Shown here one piece after another: positions 1-3,669 of a stretch of 5,591 bases of DNA. The DNA comes from Chitinophagaceae bacterium (GTDB lineage Bacteria > Bacteroidota > Bacteroidia > Chitinophagales > Chitinophagaceae): assembly GCA_009996555.1 (NCBI GenBank), contig JAACZX010000173.1:1-5591 (forward strand), in the 5' to 3' direction. Numbering within the stretch: position 1 is the first letter of the stretch; each line of letters starts with the position of its first letter. Below the pieces are notes generated by a model, which was given only the letters and a program-made list of their open reading frames with translations, did no database searches and was not told where the DNA came from. The position numbers and the translations under genes are program-made.

Positions 1-252
1 TTCTACAATATAGCTGGCCAGTTTATCAAGCTGCCATTCGTTGAAATTTGTGTCAGCATCAGGAGTTGATTGCCCGATCTTGTTGAGTTGCGCAGTAAGT
101 TCATCATAACTGATATTCTTTTTACTGCATACTTCAGCCAATGTTACTTTTCCGCCGCAGCAAAAGTCAATACCAAATTTTTTGAACACATCGGCAGTAC
201 GGTAATCTTCAGTAACAAATTCAGCAACTGTTTTTTCGTTTGTACGATTCAT
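1..252 (-). CDS. ric: Ric/ScdA/YtfE-type iron-sulfur cluster repair protein, N-terminal part (cut by window edge)
   Basis: The frame reads 84 codons from ATG at 252 to the window edge, with no stop. Residues 19-35 read TADVFKKFGIDFCCGGK. This is the signature of the ScdA_N (DUF542) domain, with the CCGG pair at 31-34 preceded by the usual 'A..F...GIDFCCGG' context. The visible part ends in LASYIVE, just where family members pass into the hemerythrin-like di-iron domain (a HH motif normally follows), so the metal-binding histidines lie outside the window. Known role of the family: cytoplasmic di-iron proteins that help restore Fe-S clusters damaged by nitric oxide or oxidants. The gene lies 93 nt downstream of pbpC on the same strand, has its own candidate promoter, and need not be functionally linked to it. 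There is no Shine-Dalgarno, as is usual in Bacteroidota. A stand-alone ScdA_N protein is possible, because the C-terminal domain cannot be seen. Confidence 0.88.
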   Translation of the reverse strand, partial: MNRTNEKTVAEFVTEDYRTADVFKKFGIDFCCGGKVTLAEVCSKKNISYDELTAQLNKIGQSTPDADTNFNEWQLDKLASYIVE

Positions 253-256
253 GATT

Positions 257-286
257 GGTAGTTTTTAATTTATCAGCAAAACTACC
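257..286 (-). promoter_or_regulatory. 9-bp dyad / hairpin in the leader of the ric-like gene
   Basis: Arms GGTAGTTTT (257-265) and AAAACTACC (278-286) are perfect reverse complements separated by 12 nt. On the gene's strand the dyad ends 4 nt before the ATG. A transcript starting upstream would form a hairpin against the start codon, and in DNA the dyad could be a repressor or activator site. It also overlaps the candidate -7 element. The structure is seen directly; its function is inference. It does not look like an FNR/DNR-type TTGAT-N4-ATCAA box. Confidence 0.45.
277..284 (-). promoter_or_regulatory. Candidate Bacteroidota -7 element for the ric-like gene
   Basis: On the minus strand this reads TAGTTTTG, an exact match to the TAnnTTTG consensus of the main Bacteroidota sigma factor. 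It lies 24 nt upstream of the ATG, so transcripts would have a leader of roughly 20 nt. A TTG at the usual -33 distance is not evident, which weakens the call. The element sits inside the 5' arm and loop of the dyad, so a protein bound to the dyad would block it. Confidence 0.3.
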
Positions 287-298
287 TTCGTCCAACTG

Positions 299-330
299 CC
301 TGCTTTATGCGTCAAATCATAAACAACAGG
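299..330 (-). terminator. Weak hairpin between pbpC and the ric-like gene
   Basis: On the minus strand, CCTG-ttg-TTTATG pairs with CATAAA-g-CAGG around an 8-nt loop, giving 6 + 4 bp with an asymmetric internal loop. It starts 16 nt past the pbpC stop codon. No U-tract follows on either strand, so it is not a textbook intrinsic terminator. It may be a processing or pausing structure, or chance. Confidence 0.22.
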
Positions 331-345
331 TCTATGACAGAAAAA

Positions 346-2661
346 TTACAGATCAACATAACGCACCGTGATCTTAATATCCCTGTTGCGGCCTTTATCA
401 TCCGTACATGAAATTTTCACCGCACCTTCCTGCGGAATAAAAAACTGCTTGCTGCCTGCATCGGCCGCTTTGTAGAATTTATTATTGATGTACCAGTACA
501 CACGGCTTACATCATTACCGGTTTGAGAAATAAGCTGCAGTGGCTCAGGATTTTTTTCGCTGATCAAATACTCTGTACCATTCACCGGCGATTTGATCTG
601 TGGTGCTCCTGATGTAAAAACTTTTTCGCATTGAGGGTTATGCGGAGGAATCAATTCAACAACCATTCCGTTCCCAAGCATCCAGTTCTGTACTTCTGCT
701 GCCAGTAATTTATATCCCTTCCGTTTGAAACCCGTTGCAGGTTCACAGGTTTTGCAATAACTCATCTTTTCATCGGCACTCACAGCAATCTCTTCATAAT
801 TATTACAGGTTTGCGTGGAAGAAATGCCGGGAATAAAATAATCAAGTATAAGATTTGTGCATTGCATAGCAGGCCGCAAACCTGTTTCACTGCAGATCAT
901 TCGCTGCTCCAGTTCTTTTGGCGGAGTAAACCATGCACGGTCTGCATCATAATCAAGTGTATTGAACACACGGAATAATAAAGGCGTTGCTGTTTGCGCA
1001 CCGCTGAGTGCTGCATTTCCTTCGCCTGAGAAATTACCCACCCATACACCAACAGTATATTTTTTATTATAGCCAATACTCCATGCATCTCGCCGCCCGT
1101 AAGATGTACCTGTTTTCCAGGCGATCTTTGGCAGATGTGCAGTGGCCTCCCAATGCAAAGGAAAATCAGGCCGGTTGATGCGGCTTAAAATATCAGTGAT
1201 CATATACGCTGCATCTTCTGATAATACATTCGCTGAACGTTGCAATGTATCATCCTGCGTAAATGCCGGACGATAGTATTTGCCATTGCAGGCAAAGCTG
1301 CTGTACAAACCTGTTAACTGTTCAAGTGTGGTGCCGCAACCACCAAGGATCAAACTAAGACCCAATGCTTTTTGCTTTTGCTGAATTTGTTTGAAACCGA
1401 TACTGCTTAACAACTGAATCATTTTATCCTTGCCCAGCAGGTTCAATGCTTTTACTGAAGGAATGTTCAACGAATTTTCCAATGCATACTCTACAGTAAC
1501 TGGTCCCTTAAATGTTTTATCATAATTCTCCGGAGCATAACCTGCATAATTCACAGGCACATCGTTCAGCATTTGTTTGGGAGTAAGCAAACCTTCATCA
1601 AAACACAAACCATAAAGCAAAGGTTTTAACGTACTGCCCGGCTGACGAACAGCTGCTGCACCGTTTACCTGTCCGCCATCGGTGGTATCAGTAAAATCGC
1701 CACTGCCCACATACGTGATCACTTTGTGCGTTTCATTATCAATAATGATCACTGCTGCATTGCGGATGCGGCTGAGCCGCAGTGTACGCACATAATCCTG
1801 TACCAGCTTTTCTGTTTTAAGCTGCGTATTCAGTTGCAGGTTGGTTTGAATGATATCTGCACCGCTTTTCCTGAGTTTATAGGAAAGATGCGGTGCAAGC
1901 TTTGGCACTTCACTTCGTTTTGCTGTCAAGGGTTCGGCCAACGCATCTTCAATTTCTTTTTTGGAAAAAACATTCTCCTCCGCAAAACGTGAAAGCCATT
2001 TGTTTCGCTGTTTTACAATTTCATCGTTGTTTTTCCCGATCACCAATGAAGAAGGACGATTGGGAATAATGGACAAAGCGGTGATCTCCGCAAGAGAAAG
2101 ATGATCAGGATTTTTATCGAAGTACAGTACCGCTGCCGATTTTACGCCTTCAAGATTACCGCCATAAGGAACAAGATTGAGGTAGAGTTGCAGTATTTCA
2201 TCTTTGCTGTATTTCATTTCCAGCTGCAAAGCCCTGAACATTTCAATGAGTTTGTTGCCAACGGTTCGCTTCTTCGGTTCAAGTGCTCTTGCTACCTGCA
2301 TGGTAATTGTGCTGGCGCCCGATGTGCGGCGACCGGTAAACACATTCATAACAAAAGCTCTTGTAACAGCAAAGGGGTTAATACCAAAATGGCGGTAAAA
2401 GTATTTGTCTTCTTTTTGCACAATGGTTTTACGCAGCAAGGGAGAAATTTCTTCCAGCTCGGTTTTCATGCGCCACTTTTCATCAGTTGTAAGAAATGCA
2501 TGGATCACCTCTCCTTTATCATCTGTAATGATGGTGGAATAATCAATTTTATCGGGCAGTGGAAAGATGAAGTGGAGAATGAAAAACAAAATGATAAAGC
2601 CAAGTACAGTGATGCCTGTTCTTTCAAATAATTTTTTCCATGATGGTTTTGGTAGCTTCAT
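346..2661 (-). CDS. pbpC: Penicillin-binding protein 1C (bifunctional transglycosylase/transpeptidase)
   Basis: A 771-aa class A penicillin-binding protein that polymerises and cross-links peptidoglycan on the periplasmic face of the inner membrane. After a basic N-terminus (MKLPKPSWKK) comes one membrane anchor at about 15-36. The GT51 transglycosylase follows, with EDKYFYRHFGI (catalytic Glu 84), GASTITMQ (115-122) and YLNLVPYGGN (160-169). The transpeptidase has STLK (nucleophile Ser 343, Lys 346), SLN (397-399) and KTGT (516-519). A BiPBP_C-like beta domain ends the protein, from about 675. The 'GASTITMQVAR' wording, the ETG..PAMQC/FIPG linker and the C-terminal domain point to PBP1C, not PBP1A/1B. 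The linker carries several cysteines, including C636-x2-C639. Start choice: the frame is open to an ATG at 2709, but that adds 16 residues encoded across a palindromic repeat. Met at 2661 puts the anchor right after a short basic tail. All catalytic motifs are intact. A promoter is not evident, and transcription may come from within or beyond the repeats, or from rayT. Confidence 0.95.
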   Translation of the reverse strand: MKLPKPSWKKLFERTGITVLGFIILFFILHFIFPLPDKIDYSTIITDDKGEVIHAFLTTDEKWRMKTELEEISPLLRKTIVQKEDKYFYRHFGINPFAVTRAFVMNVFTGRRTSGASTITMQVARALEPKKRTVGNKLIEMFRALQLEMKYSKDEILQLYLNLVPYGGNLEGVKSAAVLYFDKNPDHLSLAEITALSIIPNRPSSLVIGKNNDEIVKQRNKWLSRFAEENVFSKKEIEDALAEPLTAKRSEVPKLAPHLSYKLRKSGADIIQTNLQLNTQLKTEKLVQDYVRTLRLSRIRNAAVIIIDNETHKVITYVGSGDFTDTTDGGQVNGAAAVRQPGSTLKPLLYGLCFDEGLLTPKQMLNDVPVNYAGYAPENYDKTFKGPVTVEYALENSLNIPSVKALNLLGKDKMIQLLSSIGFKQIQQKQKALGLSLILGGCGTTLEQLTGLYSSFACNGKYYRPAFTQDDTLQRSANVLSEDAAYMITDILSRINRPDFPLHWEATAHLPKIAWKTGTSYGRRDAWSIGYNKKYTVGVWVGNFSGEGNAALSGAQTATPLLFRVFNTLDYDADRAWFTPPKELEQRMICSETGLRPAMQCTNLILDYFIPGISSTQTCNNYEEIAVSADEKMSYCKTCEPATGFKRKGYKLLAAEVQNWMLGNGMVVELIPPHNPQCEKVFTSGAPQIKSPVNGTEYLISEKNPEPLQLISQTGNDVSRVYWYINNKFYKAADAGSKQFFIPQEGAVKISCTDDKGRNRDIKITVRYVDL

Positions 2662-2669
2662 TTGTGAGT

Positions 2670-2688
2670 ATAGGTATGCCATACCTAT
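2670..2688 (+). repeat. REP-like palindrome copy 1 (centre C)
   Basis: ATAGGTATG-C-CATACCTAT has perfect 9-bp arms around one central base. The 19-mer and its right flank closely match copy 4: about 30 nt with three differences, sharing the ATGCT in the linker. It overlaps the N-terminal extension of the pbpC open frame. Confidence 0.9.
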
Positions 2689-2718
2689 CATTATGCTGAA
2701 TATTTTCAAACAGGCTGA

Positions 2719-2737
2719 ATAGGTATGGCATACCTAA
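2719..2737 (-). repeat. REP-like palindrome copy 2 (centre G)
   Basis: ATAGGTATG-G-CATACCTAA has arms that pair at 8 of 9 positions, the outermost pair being lost. Together with its left flank (TCAAACA..CT) it resembles copy 6. It lies 14 nt past the rayT stop codon. Confidence 0.88.
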
Positions 2738-2751
2738 GCGGGCACCTGAAT

Positions 2752-3339
2752 TCAAAACATAAAATTAACTGCATCCTCGTTAATGATCTTATAAGAATCA
2801 TTGTAAAACGTGTTTTTCTCTAACCCCAATAAAGAAAAAGCAAGCTGCTTGTTGCAAAGTGTTCCATTGCGCAGACCAGTATAGTCTTTAAAAGATGAAT
2901 AATCCCAGTCTTCCATTTTCAAACTCAGTTTTGCTTTCATCGGGTTTTGGTGGATATAATGAAAACAGGTAATGCCATAGTTAACACTTCCTTCATCAAG
3001 GCACTTTGCTTTTGTATTTTGCTGAAATAACGATCCTGTTGTGCTGTTTTGTTTATTAATAGCCTTGGTATAGGTTTGAAGCATATTACGTACTCCTTCG
3101 GATACTACATTCCTTTCTGTAGTTCCAATCAGCTTTTTTTCATTTGAACGTTCGTCTGTGTAAATTAATAAATGGAAATGATTTGGCATCAGAGCATAAC
3201 ACAATACATCACAATGTGGCAAAATGAACGTTCGGATCTTTAGTAGAAAAAAAAGATAGTTGGCTTCTGAAAAAAAGATTGGTTGCTGATTGTTACCCCG
3301 GTTGTAAACATGGTAGAGATGGTGTGCGTGAAATTCCAT
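2752..3339 (-). CDS. rayT: REP-associated tyrosine transposase (RAYT, Y1/HUH family)
   Basis: A 195-aa single-domain Y1_Tnp (HUH) protein, a normal length for the family. Such enzymes nick single-stranded DNA through a tyrosine and, in E. coli, cleave REP/BIME sequences. Motifs in order: YHVYNRGNN (9-17) is the usual N-terminal strand. MPNHFHLL (51-58) holds the HUH metal-binding pair His 54/His 56. Tyr 90 in MLQTYTKAIN is the expected nucleophile. GSLFQQN (102-108), CFHYIHQNP (125-133) and DWDYSSFKDYTG (144-155) are the conserved C-terminal motifs of RAYTs. All key residues are present and the frame is intact, so the enzyme may be active. The palindromes on both sides, and the absence of IS200/IS605 ends or tnpB, favour RAYT over TnpA of an insertion sequence. 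Palindrome copy 3 ends 52 nt upstream of the ATG, so the protein could influence its own promoter (inference). No clear promoter was recognised. Confidence 0.93.
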   Translation of the reverse strand: MEFHAHHLYHVYNRGNNQQPIFFSEANYLFFLLKIRTFILPHCDVLCYALMPNHFHLLIYTDERSNEKKLIGTTERNVVSEGVRNMLQTYTKAINKQNSTTGSLFQQNTKAKCLDEGSVNYGITCFHYIHQNPMKAKLSLKMEDWDYSSFKDYTGLRNGTLCNKQLAFSLLGLEKNTFYNDSYKIINEDAVNFMF

Positions 3340-3390
3340 AGTCGGCTTAATTAATTGTTTAAGATAGAAAAAATTGGTGAGTTAGGTTGC

Positions 3391-3409
3391 TTAGGTATGG
3401 CATACCTTC
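3391..3409 (-). repeat. REP-like palindrome copy 3 (centre G)
   Basis: TTAGGTATG-G-CATACCTTC keeps the 15-bp core AGGTATGGCATACCT (3393-3407), but its outer two positions no longer pair. It is the copy nearest the 5' end of rayT. Confidence 0.85.
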
Positions 3410-3440
3410 TCAGTCAGCTTACTATTACTCAACCTGTAGA

Positions 3441-3459
3441 ATAGGTATGCCATACCTAT
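3441..3459 (+). repeat. REP-like palindrome copy 4 (centre C)
   Basis: ATAGGTATG-C-CATACCTAT is identical to copy 1 over all 19 positions and also shares the following CrTwATGCTsA flank. Confidence 0.9.
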
Positions 3460-3481
3460 CGTAATGCTCAGCTAACCCGTA

Positions 3482-3500
3482 AGAGGTATGCCATACTTAT
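3482..3500 (+). repeat. REP-like palindrome copy 5 (centre C, divergent)
   Basis: AGAGGTATG-C-CATACTTAT pairs with itself at 7 of 9 arm positions. Its right arm carries C-to-T relative to the consensus. The complementary change is present in the facing arm of copy 6. Confidence 0.82.
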
Positions 3501-3530
3501 CAACAAGCCCAGTAAACTCAAACAAACTAT

Positions 3531-3549
3531 ATAAGTATGGCATACCTGT
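3531..3549 (-). repeat. REP-like palindrome copy 6 (centre G, divergent)
   Basis: ATAAGTATG-G-CATACCTGT pairs with itself at 7 of 9 arm positions, but its reverse complement matches copy 5 at 18 of 19 positions. It closes a 68-bp doublet (3482-3549). Confidence 0.82.
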
Positions 3550-3591
3550 CAGCTCCTCTGCAACCATTTGCAATTCTTTAATAAATACCTG

Positions 3592-3623
3592 TTGGAAATA
3601 TGCATTTAATTATACTATATTCA
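3592..3623 (+). promoter_or_regulatory. Candidate promoter of the A2M gene
   Basis: TTG (3592-3594) is followed 21 nt later by TATATTCA (3616-3623), a partial match to the Bacteroidota TAnnTTTG element. The same bases also read as a sigma70-like TTGGAA-18-TATATT. The site lies 46 nt before the ATG and 43 bp beyond the last palindrome. The region is A/T-rich, so a chance match is possible. Confidence 0.3.
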
Positions 3624-3669
3624 ACTTCAAAATCTCTCCACTTCAAACGTCTTTCAACATTTAACCTGT

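Larger units (their letters stand above)
2670..2737. repeat. BIME-like doublet (copies 1 and 2) between rayT and pbpC
   Basis: The doublet is 19 bp + 30 nt linker + 19 bp = 68 bp. Copy 2 is the reverse complement of copy 1 at 18 of 19 positions, so the doublet can form one long stem with a 30-nt loop as well as two local hairpins. The doublet at 3482-3549 has exactly the same size, and its linker matches at 17 of 30 positions by hand alignment. This doublet begins 14 nt past the rayT stop and ends 8 nt before the chosen pbpC ATG, so it fills almost all of the 90-nt gap. Confidence 0.85.
2670..3549 (-). mobile_element. RAYT gene with flanking REP-like palindromes (REPtron-like locus)
   Basis: The block comprises a complete RAYT gene with two palindrome copies on its 3' side and four on its 5' side, all of one sequence family. 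No such palindrome was noticed elsewhere in the window. This matches the known organisation of RAYT loci, where the single-copy transposase is bordered by REP/BIME sequences that it can recognise and that are usually scattered through the genome. No terminal repeats, target-site duplication or tnpB were found, so this is not a standard IS200/IS605 insertion sequence. The limits given are those of the repeats and not proven element ends. Confidence 0.7.
3391..3549. repeat. Array of four REP-like palindromes upstream of rayT
   Basis: The palindromes are centred at 3400, 3450, 3491 and 3540, giving spacings of 50, 41 and 49 bp. They form two pairs, copies 3-4 and copies 5-6. The linkers are 31, 22 and 30 nt and resemble each other and the 2689-2718 linker, starting near C-A-x-x-A-x-G-C-T and ending near TCAA-C. 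The 22-nt linker looks like the same sequence with about 8 nt missing. The array therefore probably grew by duplication of a roughly 49-bp unit. Confidence 0.82.
3340..3669. other. Intergenic region between divergent rayT and the A2M gene
   Basis: These 330 bp have no credible coding frame. From left to right they hold an A/T-rich rayT leader (3340-3390), four palindromes (3391-3549), a 42-nt stretch with nothing recognised (3550-3591), a weak promoter candidate for the A2M gene (3592-3623), and its 46-nt leader. Confidence 0.7.

Noticed and set aside
70..261. Plus-strand open frame of 63 codons
   Set aside because: It is antisense to the ric-like gene, whose minus-strand product carries a clear ScdA_N signature.
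897..1088. Small minus-strand open frame in another frame
   Set aside because: It lies inside the intact transpeptidase/C-terminal region of pbpC and has no recognisable features.
1726..2631. Three plus-strand open frames (1726-1992, 2101-2631, 2204-2398)
   Set aside because: All are antisense to pbpC, with cysteine- and phenylalanine-rich translations typical of shadow frames and no domain resemblance.
2670..2737. Intrinsic terminator of rayT
   Set aside because: The doublet can form a strong stem, but no U-tract follows it on the minus strand. A regulatory or repeat role is better supported.
3391..3549. CRISPR array
   Set aside because: Repeats are short palindromes in alternating orientation, the spacers resemble each other, there are only four units, and no cas gene is present.
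2670..3549. Complete IS200/IS605 insertion sequence
   Set aside because: The transposase motifs are those of RAYTs. There is no tnpB, no defined left or right end, and the palindromes occur as several inverted doublets.
3459..3550. Operator sites for an ordinary transcription factor
   Set aside because: The palindromes could look like dyad operators, but their confinement to the RAYT flanks, related linkers and doublet structure favour REP/BIME sequences. Genome-wide counts would settle it.
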